Of a stretch of DNA of 64,000 bases, positions 7,476 through 16,051 are shown in pieces. The translations under genes were made by a program, and so were the position numbers. The notes beneath the pieces were generated by a model that saw only the letters and a list, made by a program, of their open reading frames with translations, was not told where the DNA came from and did no database searches. Source of the DNA: Verrucomicrobiota bacterium (GTDB lineage: Bacteria; Verrucomicrobiota; Verrucomicrobiia; Verrucomicrobiales; DEV007). The number at the start of each line of letters is the position of its first letter. Position 1 is the first letter of the stretch. The DNA lies in contig JAHDID010000001.1 in assembly GCA_020630975.1 (NCBI GenBank), forward strand, positions 311,000 through 374,999, given 5' to 3'.

Positions 7476-8280
7476 ATTTTTTGGGGGCGTCCACCGGCTC
7501 GATCTTCAAAAACGCTGCCATCTCGGCAAATGGGATCTCGATGGTAAAATCGGTCACCTGCGTGAGCCGACGCGAGGTCCCACGCAGCTTCTTACCAGTG
7601 CGGAATTCATACTCCACATTGCCGACTTTCTTGCCCTTTTTCTGCAGCGCCTCGACTAGCGGCACATAGTCGCCATCGCTAGAAAAAAGCAGTGCCACAT
7701 CGTAGTCCGCCTCCATCATCCCCACGGCTAGCGCCACATCGACACCCTTCTCTTTCTTTAGCTGTCGATCGACTAGACTACACAGCTGCCAGCCATGCCG
7801 GTGGATGAAAAAATTGGGCATACTCCGCGCCATCGCATCCTGCAGACTCTTCCACTCGGCCATGCGCCGATTCATCTCCGTCTGCCACTCGTAGCAGCGA
7901 AACCGCTCATCCAGCAGCACGCCGTCCTTATCCTCGGCGCACTTGCATTTGCGATAGCGAGCCGCGATCCACTTGGCCCAGATCATCCGCCTTTTCCAAA
8001 GCTCGCGCTCACCCTCATCGCGGAATTTCACCATATCTTCTTTGCCCCAATCTATATGCGGCGTGAAGTCCAGATCGGCGATGGTATACCAGTGAACATC
8101 AAGGTCGGTCGCCTTTATCGAATTTGCCACCGAGCGGAATAGCCACTTCCACTTCGCCTTCCGAGGCAGATACTCAGCAGCCGATATTTCATTGTAGAAA
8201 AGCGTCCGAATATTCGAAATCAGATTCTGACCATCGACAAAGATGGCGAGACGTCTTTCTGATTTCTGTGTGGGGCTCAT
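7465..8280 (-). CDS. NYN-domain (LabA/DUF88-type PIN-like) putative ribonuclease
   Basis: 271 residues. NYN domains are PIN-like, metal-dependent RNases. Acidic motifs are visible: RRLAIFVDGQNLISN near residue 15 (first Asp), VDVALAVGMMEADYDVALLF around 185, and SSDGDYVPLVEALQKKGKKV directly after it. The ATG at 8280 is preferred over a GTG at 8304. A large charged insertion (about residues 90-165) carries a CKC pair and aromatic/Arg-rich helices and is not typical of the minimal domain. It converges on the FG-GAP gene, and its 5' region faces the 17-mer repeat and modA. RNA target unknown. Confidence 0.78.
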   Translation of the reverse strand: MSPTQKSERRLAIFVDGQNLISNIRTLFYNEISAAEYLPRKAKWKWLFRSVANSIKATDLDVHWYTIADLDFTPHIDWGKEDMVKFRDEGERELWKRRMIWAKWIAARYRKCKCAEDKDGVLLDERFRCYEWQTEMNRRMAEWKSLQDAMARSMPNFFIHRHGWQLCSLVDRQLKKEKGVDVALAVGMMEADYDVALLFSSDGDYVPLVEALQKKGKKVGNVEYEFRTGKKLRGTSRRLTQVTDFTIEIPFAEMAAFLKIEPVDAPKKSQS

Positions 8281-8363
8281 TTTGGGCTGTGCGGGCGATA
8301 CCACAGCGATAGATCAGCCCTTGGTCAAGCCTATTTCCCCTATTTCAGATAGCGTATTCGCAA

Positions 8364-8401
8364 ATTCAATAGGGTACAATTTTCATTCAATAGGGTACAA
8401 T
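8364..8401 (+). repeat. Tandem 17-mer element, locus 1 (two copies, 21-bp period)
   Basis: ATTCAATAGGGTACAAT at 8364-8380 and again at 8385-8401, separated by TTTC. It lies in the divergent NYN-modA gap, and its last TACAAT (8396-8401) resembles a -10 box ten bases before the preferred modA ATG at 8412. The same pair recurs at 23395, 34252 and 43696. Confidence 0.85.
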
Positions 8402-8411
8402 GCCTCCTCTC

Positions 8412-9137
8412 ATGAGAAGGCACTACCTACTAGCCGCTCTAGCAGCCATCTACCTAACCGCATGCAGTCGAGCGACTCGCGAGGACGCCGGCACTACCGT
8501 ATCTATCGCGACTGCTAGCAATTTCGCCGCCTGCATAGCAGATCTAGAGCACGCTTTTAGCAAAGTACATCCCGAGATCGACTGGGCTATCAGTGTCGGA
8601 TCGAGCAGCCAGCTAGCAGCCCAGATCAGTCATGGCGCTCCATTTCACCTCTTCCTTTCCGCCGATCAGAAGCGAGTCGATGCCATCATCGACTCGGGAC
8701 AAGCGATAGCCGACACCCGTATCACCTATGCCTGGGGCCGTTTGGCTATCGTCGGCGTCGATCCCATTGACGCCATGCGACTAGCCATAGCCAACCCCGA
8801 ACTAGCACCGTATGGATTCGCAGCCCAACAGTGGCTAAAAGCCGAGAAGATGTGGCCCGAGCTCAGCGATCGACTAGTCATAGGACAGAGTGTCGGCCAA
8901 GCTTACCAATTCTATGCCTCGGGCAATGCCGACTCCGCCATCATAGCGCTCTCTCAGGCTGTCGCCGCCGATATCGATTTTCAGGCCATCAGCCTCAAAG
9001 AGACCTCCCCCATCCCCCAGGAGGCGATCGCACTAGTCGATACCCCAGCCACACGCACTAGTATCGACTTTCTCTCAAGCGAGCTTGCGCAGCAGATCAT
9101 CGAGCAGCATGGATACCGCCTACCGCGCAAAGAATAG
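8412..9137 (+). CDS. modA: Molybdate ABC transporter substrate-binding lipoprotein ModA
   Basis: 241 residues if started at ATG 8412, which gives a lipoprotein signal (MRRHYLLAALAAIYLTACSR, lipobox LTAC). An ATG at 8400 overlaps the 17-mer repeat and adds four residues. Family motifs are ATASNFAACIADLEHAF, then SVGSSSQLAAQISHGAPFHL followed by FLSADQKRVD, then ITYAWGRLAIVG, and YGFAAQQWLK with VGQAYQFYASGNADSAIIAL in the second lobe. ModA binds molybdate or tungstate in the periplasm and delivers it to ModB. Its stop codon is directly followed by the modB ATG, showing tight coupling. Confidence 0.93.
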   Translation: MRRHYLLAALAAIYLTACSRATREDAGTTVSIATASNFAACIADLEHAFSKVHPEIDWAISVGSSSQLAAQISHGAPFHLFLSADQKRVDAIIDSGQAIADTRITYAWGRLAIVGVDPIDAMRLAIANPELAPYGFAAQQWLKAEKMWPELSDRLVIGQSVGQAYQFYASGNADSAIIALSQAVAADIDFQAISLKETSPIPQEAIALVDTPATRTSIDFLSSELAQQIIEQHGYRLPRKE

Positions 9138-9809
9138 ATGATACCGAGCCCAGAGGATCTAGTCGCGCTAGGCATCAGCCTAAAACTAGCCATCATCACC
9201 GTGGTGGCCTTACTCATCGTGGGCACACCTCTCGCCTGGTGGCTGGCTCGCTCGCGCTGGCGGGGGCGAGGCATCGTGGAGGCACTCGTAGCTCTACCTC
9301 TGGTGCTACCGCCTACCGTGCTCGGCTTTTACCTACTGCTCGCGCTGGGCGCCAACGGCCCCTTCAGTTGGCTGACGGGTGGCCGATCTCTCGCCTTTTC
9401 TTTCCCCGGCCTCGTCATCGGCTCGATGATCTATTCTCTCCCCTTCGTCGTACAGCCACTGCAGCAGGCATTCGCTGCTATCGGCAGTCGACCACTCGAG
9501 GTCGCCGCCACCCTGCGCGCCTCGCCCTGGGATCGGTTTTGGACCGTCGCCGTGCCCCTCGCCCGCCCCGGCTTTCTCACCGCAGCTGTGCTAGGTCTAG
9601 CCCACACCCTCGGCGAGTTTGGCGTGGTCCTCATGATCGGTGGCAACATCCCCGGCGAGACCCGCGTCGCATCGATGGCCATCTACGAGCATGTCGAGGC
9701 CATGGAGTATGGCAGAGCCCACGCATTATCGGCAGTGCTGCTGGTGTTTTCTTTTTTGCTGCTGGTTTCTGTGTATGGGCTGCGCCGAGAGAAAAAATTG
9801 TTGGTATGA
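9138..9809 (+). CDS. modB: Molybdate ABC transporter permease ModB
   Basis: 223 residues with five or six membrane helices. The permease loop that contacts the ATPase is visible as RPLEVAATLRASPWDRFWTV (EAA motif) near residue 120. The family signature GEFGVVLMIGGNIPGETRV follows at about residues 158-178, and ALPLVLPPTVLGFYLLLALG lies in an early helix. It moves molybdate across the inner membrane. It starts immediately after the modA stop and overlaps modC by four bases (ATGA at 9806-9809). Confidence 0.95.
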   Translation: MIPSPEDLVALGISLKLAIITVVALLIVGTPLAWWLARSRWRGRGIVEALVALPLVLPPTVLGFYLLLALGANGPFSWLTGGRSLAFSFPGLVIGSMIYSLPFVVQPLQQAFAAIGSRPLEVAATLRASPWDRFWTVAVPLARPGFLTAAVLGLAHTLGEFGVVLMIGGNIPGETRVASMAIYEHVEAMEYGRAHALSAVLLVFSFLLLVSVYGLRREKKLLV

Positions 9810-10855
9810 GTATCGAACTACACTACCAGACCCAGCGCTCCGCCGACTTTTCACTAGATGTCGAGCTGGCGCTACCTAGCGCTGGAGTCTCTGTCATCTT
9901 CGGTCGATCAGGCGCTGGCAAGTCGACGCTACTACGCTCCATCGCTGGTCTGGAAAAGCCTAGCCACGAACGACTCTCTGTAGCTGGGCACGACTGGAGC
10001 CAGCTACCACCTCACCAGCGCGAGGTGGGTTTTGTCTTTCAGGAGCCCAGTCTGTTTCCCCACCTGACCGTGCGCCAAAACATCGCCTATGCGCGACGGC
10101 GAACTCCCCTGCCGAAAAATGAGATAAGCCCTAGCGAGCTCGGCATCGAGCACCTGCTCGATCGTATGCCCGACCAGCTATCTGGCGGCGAGCAGCAGCG
10201 AGTCGCCATCGCCCGCGCGCTAGCTAGCCAGCCTCGTCTGCTGCTGCTGGATGAACCCCTCTCTGCCCTCGATGCTGGCAGCCGAGCCGCCCTGATCGAT
10301 CTGCTCCGCCGCATCAATGGCTCGCTAGAAATCCCGATCCTCTACGTGACCCACTCGCAGGAAGAGATGATGAGCCTCGGCGATCACCTCGTGCTATTAG
10401 AAAACGGCAGAGTCATCACCCAAGGAACGCTCCCAGAGACTTGGCTCAGCTCTACCGCTCACGACGATCGCGATGTGATCTCCCGCATCGAGGGAGAGGT
10501 TATTTCCCACGACGAGACTTATGGCCTGACCAAGGTCGACTTTGGCGGCGATGGTCCGATCTATCTGAGCGGCCCTGCCTCTTCCGCCGGAGCATCTGTG
10601 CGCATCCTGATCCGAGGTAGCGATGTCGGTCTGGCTTTGGAGAGACCTCAGCAGAGCAGTATACTGAATGTCTTTTCCGGACGCATCGTAGCGCTCAACC
10701 CGATGCCTGAGAGGCCACAAATCTCTGTCGAGCTATCCGTGGGCGAGCCTGAGCAGCGACTTTTCGCCCGAATCACCCAGAAATCCGCCGATGCCTTGGC
10801 ACTAAAGGCCGATCAGACCGTATGGGTACAGGTGAAATCGGTGGCAATTGGTTAA
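9806..10855 (+). CDS. modC: Molybdate ABC transporter ATP-binding protein ModC
   Basis: 349 residues, close to E. coli ModC. The ATG at 9806 overlaps the modB stop; the longer upstream open frame is a shadow of modB. Walker A is FGRSGAGKST, the Q-loop FVFQEPSLFPHLT, the signature LSGGEQQRVAIARAL, Walker B LLLLDEPLSALD, and the switch His lies in YVTHSQEEM. The C-terminal ~110 residues form a TOBE/Mop regulatory domain (RIEGEVISHD, VRILIRGSDVGLAL, RITQKSADALAL). It powers molybdate uptake. No molybdate-responsive ModE regulator gene is nearby. Confidence 0.95.
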   Translation: MSIELHYQTQRSADFSLDVELALPSAGVSVIFGRSGAGKSTLLRSIAGLEKPSHERLSVAGHDWSQLPPHQREVGFVFQEPSLFPHLTVRQNIAYARRRTPLPKNEISPSELGIEHLLDRMPDQLSGGEQQRVAIARALASQPRLLLLDEPLSALDAGSRAALIDLLRRINGSLEIPILYVTHSQEEMMSLGDHLVLLENGRVITQGTLPETWLSSTAHDDRDVISRIEGEVISHDETYGLTKVDFGGDGPIYLSGPASSAGASVRILIRGSDVGLALERPQQSSILNVFSGRIVALNPMPERPQISVELSVGEPEQRLFARITQKSADALALKADQTVWVQVKSVAIG

Positions 10856-10883
10856 ATCCGAGTATTTTTTTCAAAGCTTCATT

Positions 10884-12002
10884 ATGTCTGCAAAACACAT
10901 CCAAGTCCTATCACCCGGCCGCACCAATCTCATCGGTGAGCACATCGACTATCTGGGGGGCAATGTGCTACCAGCAGCTATCGATCTGGCCATCACACTG
11001 GACGCGACCTGCACCAGCGAGAGTAGCACCGGCAAGATCATCAGCCGCCTCGGCGATCCCGAGATCACAGGCGAGATCGATCTGAATGATCTGAGCCGTC
11101 GAGATGATCCCGATCTGCTCTGGCAAAACTACATCATCGGAGTGTTATTCGGCTACCAGCAGCTAGGCTACGAGATCCCAGGATTTGAGTGTACCCTCAC
11201 CACCACGCTACCTATCGGTGCCGGCCTCAGTGCCAGCGCTGCTCTGGAGACCGCCTTTGGCGTGATGGTCGAGGCCTACAACGATAAGCCACTCTCAGCT
11301 GCCGAGCGCGCCAGCCTCTGCCAAAAAGCCGAGCACGACTATGCGGGCGTGCCCTGCGGGATCATGGATCAGCTAGCTGTCAGTGCCGGGCAGGATGGGC
11401 ACGCGATCTTGATCGACTGCGATACGCTAGAGACTCAGGCGATATCGATCCCAGAGGGTATGTCCATCGTCCTAGCACGCACCGGTGTCAGCCACTCCCT
11501 AGCCGATGGCGAATACGCCAAACGCCGCGCCGACTGCGAAGCCGCTCTCGAGATACTCGGCCAGCCTGAGTGGGTCCAGGTCGACATGGATCAGGTCGAA
11601 GCGAAAAAAGACGAACTCGGCGATCGACTCTACCGCCGCTCTCGCCATGCCGTGACCGAGATCGCTCGTGTCGGACAATTTGTGACCAGCCTACAGAATG
11701 GCGACCGAGAGGCACTCAGCCGTCTCATGCACGAGGGCCATGCCTCGCTACGCGACGACTACGAGGTCTCCTGTCCCGAGCTCGATGTCCTGGTGGAGGC
11801 TGGCTACGACTTTGGTGCAGAGAATGGCCACGTCGCCTCTCGTATGACTGGTGGTGGCTTTGGTGGCTCGACCGTGAATCTGGTAGAAGACCATGCCGCC
11901 CAAGCTCTGATCGATCACCTCACCGCTGCCTATGTGGAGAAATTTGGTAACAAGCCCGACTGCTACCACGTGCAGGCTAGCGATGGTGCCCGCACCATCT
12001 AA
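10884..12002 (+). CDS. galK: Galactokinase
   Basis: 372 residues of the GHMP kinase superfamily; phosphorylates galactose to galactose 1-phosphate in the Leloir pathway. The galactokinase signature is GRTNLIGEHIDYLGG near the start. The ATP-binding loop is LPIGAGLSASAALETAFG, the catalytic-Asp region is DYAGVPCGIMDQLAVSAG, and the C-terminal GHMP motif is RMTGGGFGGSTVNLV. The ATG at 10884 is preferred to a TTG at 10848 that overlaps modC. It follows modC by 28 bp on the same strand although the functions are unrelated. No galT or galE is adjacent. Confidence 0.93.
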   Translation: MSAKHIQVLSPGRTNLIGEHIDYLGGNVLPAAIDLAITLDATCTSESSTGKIISRLGDPEITGEIDLNDLSRRDDPDLLWQNYIIGVLFGYQQLGYEIPGFECTLTTTLPIGAGLSASAALETAFGVMVEAYNDKPLSAAERASLCQKAEHDYAGVPCGIMDQLAVSAGQDGHAILIDCDTLETQAISIPEGMSIVLARTGVSHSLADGEYAKRRADCEAALEILGQPEWVQVDMDQVEAKKDELGDRLYRRSRHAVTEIARVGQFVTSLQNGDREALSRLMHEGHASLRDDYEVSCPELDVLVEAGYDFGAENGHVASRMTGGGFGGSTVNLVEDHAAQALIDHLTAAYVEKFGNKPDCYHVQASDGARTI

Positions 12003-12024
12003 AGGCATCTAAAAGAGGCATCTT

Positions 12025-12714
12025 GTGAGCACCGCTTTTCCCAACCGGGCCGAGTCCATCGCCGATATCGTCTCTCGTGCGGAGCTAGATATCGAGTCGC
12101 TCTGCCAGCCGATTCAGCCATGCCAACTGGCCACCTGTCGTGGCACCTGCTGCCACGATGGGGTGTATCTGAGTGGTGAGGAGGCGGAGACGATCCGCAC
12201 CATCACCACCGATCTGGCCGACGACTTCACCGACATGGGCCTAGACCTACCCGAGCGGGTCGTGGTGTATGGTCGCTTTCGCGATATCGCTTCTGGCCCC
12301 AAGACAGCGACCCGCCCCGCCCCGATGCATGATATGGTGGCCGACTACCCTAGCCACTTCGCCGATACCAACTGCGTCTTTCTCCTACCCGACGCCCGCT
12401 GTGCCCTGCAAGCCATAGCGATGGATCGCGGTATGTCGGCCTGGCACTACAAGCCTTTCACCTGCTGGATCCATCCTCTGCACTTCGAGCGAGGCCAAAA
12501 TGGCCAGCCCGTACTGACTCTCCCTAGCGCCGAGACCGATCCGCACACCTTTCCCGACTACCCCGGATTTAGCTCGCAGACACACTGTGGCAGGATCTGT
12601 AGCGAGGGAGGAAAGCCCGCCTACCAAGTCCTCGAAGCCGAGCTCCGCCAGTTAGGTGAGCTAGGCAGTCGAGATCTCTTGTGGGAAATCGAACAGGCTC
12701 TGGCAGCCAAATAG
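12025..12714 (+). CDS. YkgJ-type cysteine-cluster protein
   Basis: 229 residues with conserved cysteines resembling the YkgJ/DUF3109 zinc- or iron-chelating family. The blocks are LCQPIQPCQLATCRGTCCHDG (residues ~31-50, given here in part), TNCVFLLPDARCALQAIA, HYKPFTCWIHPLHF, and QTHCGRICSEG near the end. The spacing of CRGTCC, C-x8-C and KPFTCW is characteristic. Start is GTG at 12025, supported by AAGAGG at 12013-12018. It follows galK by 22 bp. Biochemical function is unknown; metal binding is inferred. Confidence 0.75.
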   Translation: MSTAFPNRAESIADIVSRAELDIESLCQPIQPCQLATCRGTCCHDGVYLSGEEAETIRTITTDLADDFTDMGLDLPERVVVYGRFRDIASGPKTATRPAPMHDMVADYPSHFADTNCVFLLPDARCALQAIAMDRGMSAWHYKPFTCWIHPLHFERGQNGQPVLTLPSAETDPHTFPDYPGFSSQTHCGRICSEGGKPAYQVLEAELRQLGELGSRDLLWEIEQALAAK

Positions 12715-12715
12715 A

Positions 12716-13138
12716 CTAGGGCAGCACCAGCGGCGGCCGAGCTGCCTTTTGGCGCATCTTATCGATGGCCCAGTGCACTGGCTTCCTGCGGATCAGCCAC
12801 AGCTCCAGCTTACGCTTTCCAGGAAAGTCCATCACCGCTAGACCGATCAAGATCGTCAGTAGCCCCTGGCCGGGCAACACACACATCAGGAGACCACCGA
12901 TCACCAGCAGCGCTCCTGCGAAATTCTTCAAAGCGACTCCTGTCACTCGCCACGCCGGATGCCGCACGCCCATCGACTGCTCGGCATCGCGCTCTGCGAG
13001 AAAATAATCTGCCTGCATGCGCACCACTAGGACCGGCACGATGATCATGCTGGCCACCACCATCACCACAGATCCGATGCCCAACCAAGTGAGCCAGACC
13101 TGATTGGACTCCAACCAAGATAGAACTTCTTCAATCAC
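12716..13138 (-). CDS. PGPGW-family transmembrane protein
   Basis: 140 residues with about three hydrophobic segments (13-37, 68-88, 92-104). The family hallmark reads LCVLPGQGLLTILIGLAVMDF (residue block at ~86-106), then the basic tail PGKRKLELWLIRRKPVHWAI. PGPGW proteins are small inner-membrane proteins of unknown function. It converges on the cysteine-cluster gene with one base between stop codons. Upstream lies the CTATAGG dyad repeat. Confidence 0.75.
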   Translation of the reverse strand: MIEEVLSWLESNQVWLTWLGIGSVVMVVASMIIVPVLVVRMQADYFLAERDAEQSMGVRHPAWRVTGVALKNFAGALLVIGGLLMCVLPGQGLLTILIGLAVMDFPGKRKLELWLIRRKPVHWAIDKMRQKAARPPLVLP

Positions 13139-13243
13139 GCTGGCTATGATGGCAGCGAGTCGCCCACCTCGCCACTACATCTGCATAGAAGTTTTGTAAA
13201 CGGGTCTGTAGTCTGACCGGACCGAGGATCTTTCCCAAAACGG

Positions 13244-13280
13244 TGCTATAGGACCTATCAGTCTTATTGGCCCTATAGCA
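13244..13280 (-). repeat. CTATAGG dyad repeat, copy A
   Basis: TGCTATAGG (13244-13252) and CCTATAGCA (13272-13280) are perfect 9-bp arms around a 19-base centre. Read on the minus strand it contains GATAGGTCCTATAGC, matching copies B (45826) and C (50464) over a 14-bp core with one A/T swap. It lies downstream of the outer-membrane protein gene and upstream of the PGPGW gene. Confidence 0.7.
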
Positions 13281-13383
13281 TTGGCCTGGCAGCCTACCAA
13301 ACAACAGCAAGCGAGACGGCCACATGGACCGTCCCGCTAGACTTAGACTTAAGATAAAAGTGCTGTTGTTGAAATAATAGGGC

Positions 13384-14136
13384 TTAGAAATCCAAGCTCA
13401 AAGACACACCGCCGTGGAAGAGATCTCCAGCAGAGATAGGTCCACCGCGCTGGGTATCATTGTAAGCGACGTATGGAGTCAATGTGGTGCGGCAATTCAG
13501 CGCGATAGGCAAGCCGGCAGACGCAAAGATCTGGCCAACACCACTGTCATTTCCGCTGGTGCCAAAACCATCGAAGTAACCGACACCTGCAGCGAGGTCC
13601 AGAGCGACTTTCTCTGCTAGGTCGTAACTCTTGGAGAGGCTAGCCTCGTGGTACCAATACTCATTGGTGATGTCGTAAGCCGTGAATAGTGATAGACCTA
13701 CGATACCCAAATCTCTATCCAGCCCCAGAGAGAACTCGTGCGCATCGATAGCATTAGGAAATGAGTAATAAGTGTATCCAACAGAAGGATCAAAACCTAG
13801 AACGCTAGGCAACGCATAGGAGGCGTAAAGATCGGTCTCGCTCTCGAATCCCGCACCGACACCCGTATCTGAAAGATCCATGATGCTCCAGGTACCGATA
13901 GTCAGATCACCAAATGAGTAGCTCAGATCAAACCAAACCGAATCTTCGGCGAAGCGCTGGCCGCGCCAGACGTAGTCGGTCTCGTAGCCAAACGCTGCGC
14001 TAAAACCGAGATTGCACTCGTCGGCACAGCAATCCACAGGAGCTTTAGCCGTGCAAGGCATAGCGACCTCGCCAGCAGTAGCAGCCGAGGCAGATAGGGT
14101 AGCAGTTAAAATAGTAGTTAGTAGTAGTCTATTCAT
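13384..14136 (-). CDS. Outer-membrane beta-barrel protein, Gcw_chp-like
   Basis: 250 residues with a signal peptide (LLLTTILTATLSASAATA) and then Cys pairs (PCTAKAPVDCCADEC) before a barrel of alternating aromatic strands. GFSAAFGYETDYVWRGQRF resembles the start of the Gcw_chp/TIGR02001 family, where a strand with SDY and RG opens the barrel. The last residues VSLSLDF end in Phe, the usual outer-membrane C-terminal signal. Family function is unknown; some relatives are proposed porin-like. The gene seems monocistronic, with its leader at 14137-14235. Confidence 0.72.
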   Translation of the reverse strand: MNRLLLTTILTATLSASAATAGEVAMPCTAKAPVDCCADECNLGFSAAFGYETDYVWRGQRFAEDSVWFDLSYSFGDLTIGTWSIMDLSDTGVGAGFESETDLYASYALPSVLGFDPSVGYTYYSFPNAIDAHEFSLGLDRDLGIVGLSLFTAYDITNEYWYHEASLSKSYDLAEKVALDLAAGVGYFDGFGTSGNDSGVGQIFASAGLPIALNCRTTLTPYVAYNDTQRGGPISAGDLFHGGVSLSLDF

Positions 14137-14235
14137 ATCTTTGTAGTGTTGGTCAGTCTCAAGTGACTACACCTTCACAAAGCAACTACTGGGCCAACTT
14201 GACTGAAAAATGAGAAAAAGCTCAGCTATGCAAAA

Positions 14236-14964
14236 TCACTTGAGCGAATGACTCAACAACCAGCGATACACCTCTGGATTTGCATAGGTCTGAGTGAAGC
14301 TATCGTGCCCCACCCCAGAATAAGTCGTTAACTTGGCGTCGCCACCTGCCGCCTGCACCGCTTCGACCATCTCGCGCGAGCGCTCGATCGGCACGATGTA
14401 ATCCGCATCGCCATGGAATGCCCAGATCGGCCCCACGTCGCTCATATGTGCTCCCCACTCTGGAGAGCCACCACCACAGATAGGCACAGCTGCAGCAAAG
14501 CGATCGCCATGCACAGCCATCGTCGCCCAGGTGCCATAGCCTCCCATGCTCAGACCTGTCAGGTAGACCCGCCGCTCGTCGATGCGATAAGTCTCAAGCA
14601 AATGATCGAGAAGCAGAGCCAAATCATCAGGATGCCAACAGCGCTGCCACGGGTACTTCGACAGTGCCTGCGGCGAAGCCACGACAAAGTCGAAGTCCTC
14701 TTTTTCATCCAACACCGGCGGTAGGCCATTAGCCTTCACCTGCTCGATATCCCTGCCACGCCGACTACTGCCGTGCAGGTAGATGATCAAAGGCAGCTTT
14801 TTCTCACTGGTCTCATAGCGCTCGGGCAGGTAGAGCCAGTAGCGCTCATTCATATTATCCAGCTCCGTCGCCACCTCATCTGGGAGCTGCTGCACCGTCT
14901 GATCTGCCTGCGCAGTCACACTCCACACCAACATCAGAGTGATAAATGACAGAAAAAACCTCAT
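14236..14964 (-). CDS. Secreted alpha/beta-hydrolase (esterase/peptidase-like)
   Basis: 242 residues with a signal peptide (FFLSFITLMLVWSVTAQA). ATG at 14964 is preferred over GTG at 14970. The fold is marked by KLPLIIYLHGSSRRG (oxyanion region), nucleophile elbow GLSMGGYGTW (Ser139), acid HGDADYIVP and His in VGHDSFTQ. This set is typical of phospholipase/carboxylesterase-like or feruloyl-esterase-like secreted hydrolases. Substrate not determinable. It follows the RbsC-like permease gene by 30 bp on the same strand, so the two may be cotranscribed. Confidence 0.82.
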   Translation of the reverse strand: MRFFLSFITLMLVWSVTAQADQTVQQLPDEVATELDNMNERYWLYLPERYETSEKKLPLIIYLHGSSRRGRDIEQVKANGLPPVLDEKEDFDFVVASPQALSKYPWQRCWHPDDLALLLDHLLETYRIDERRVYLTGLSMGGYGTWATMAVHGDRFAAAVPICGGGSPEWGAHMSDVGPIWAFHGDADYIVPIERSREMVEAVQAAGGDAKLTTYSGVGHDSFTQTYANPEVYRWLLSHSLK

Positions 14965-14994
14965 ACCCACACAAATCTAAAGAGGACGCGAAAA

Positions 14995-15990
14995 TCAACT
15001 GGCCGATGCCTTCAGCTTGCGCTGCGCAGCCACCTTCTTGGCCACTTCATCGCCGATCACGCCCGCTAGGATCACACTGCCGATCACGGCAAACTCGATA
15101 TTCTGTGGGATCCAGTCGACTAGGATCGTCATGTTTTTCAACAGCTGCAGCAGAGCCGTACCGATCAATACCCCGATGATCGTCCCAGAACCACCGCGCA
15201 GACTACAGCCACCCAGCACCGCCGCCGCGATCGCATAGAGTTCATAGATATTGCCAAAATCGACGGGCTGCGCGGAATTCGTATCCATCACGAAAAGCAA
15301 CCCTCCGAGCCCTGCCAGACTCGAACAGATCACGTAGGCGAGGATCTTCATCTTATCGGTATCGATGCCACTAAAACGAGCCGCTTCCTCGTTATTTCCC
15401 AGCGCTAGCAGGTAGCGCCCATAAATGGTCTTATTGAGGAAGATCGATGCCAGGACAGCCACAATAGCGAGGATGATCAATGGCACCGGCAGGCCGAAGC
15501 CACCAAACAACGGCACCTCACCATTGGCCAGCCAGCGCAGCCCTTTCAGCTCATTGCCAAACCCTGCCACCTGATCACCAGTGAAACCACGCGTGATCCC
15601 TCGGTAAATCAACAGTCCACACAGCGTCACGATGAACGGCTGCAGACTCAGCTTGGTGACTAACAATCCATGTACATAACCGATCAACACAGGCACAACC
15701 AACACCACAGCCAGCGCCACCCACAGCGGCCAATCCAGTTGCACTGCCATCCAGGGAAAGCCCACTCCCACCAGACACACCACCGAGCCCAGCGACAGAT
15801 CGATGCCACCGGTAATGATCACAAACGCCACCCCGATACCTAGGATGCCAAACAAAGCCGTGCGCCTCAGCAGATTCTCTTGATTGAACCCCGTCAAAAA
15901 GCTCTGCCGCCCCGTCAGCACATCACTGAGCAACCAAGTGCCCAAAAATACGACTAGCAACAGGACAGAAATTCCAAGGATCCGCTTCAT
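14995..15990 (-). CDS. Sugar ABC transporter permease, RbsC-like, orphan
   Basis: 331 residues, with eight to ten membrane segments and the BPD_transp_2 pattern. The N-terminal part has LFGILGIGVAFVIITGGIDL then SLGSVVCLVG, a hallmark of ribose/xylose-type permeases. The ATPase-contacting segment is LALGNNEEAARFSGIDTDKMK, and the conserved late block reads AIAAAVLGGCSLRGGSGTIIG. These permeases need an RbsA-type ATPase and a periplasmic binding protein, but neither is adjacent: murB lies upstream and an esterase downstream. The partners must be elsewhere or absent. Confidence 0.88.
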   Translation of the reverse strand: MKRILGISVLLLVVFLGTWLLSDVLTGRQSFLTGFNQENLLRRTALFGILGIGVAFVIITGGIDLSLGSVVCLVGVGFPWMAVQLDWPLWVALAVVLVVPVLIGYVHGLLVTKLSLQPFIVTLCGLLIYRGITRGFTGDQVAGFGNELKGLRWLANGEVPLFGGFGLPVPLIILAIVAVLASIFLNKTIYGRYLLALGNNEEAARFSGIDTDKMKILAYVICSSLAGLGGLLFVMDTNSAQPVDFGNIYELYAIAAAVLGGCSLRGGSGTIIGVLIGTALLQLLKNMTILVDWIPQNIEFAVIGSVILAGVIGDEVAKKVAAQRKLKASAS

Positions 15991-16051
15991 ACGAGACAGA
16001 TCTAATCGGATCTGATGCCAGATGTCAATTGGCGCGGTCTTTGTCCACGTA

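Noticed and set aside
8364..8401. Plasmid-type iteron origin from 21-bp phased repeats
   Set aside because: Only two or three copies per locus, four dispersed loci, and no replication initiator gene or dnaA boxes nearby.
9239..9805. Upstream extension of the modC frame inside modB
   Set aside because: It is an Arg/Pro-rich shadow of modB; the ATG at 9806 gives a complete, normally sized ModC.
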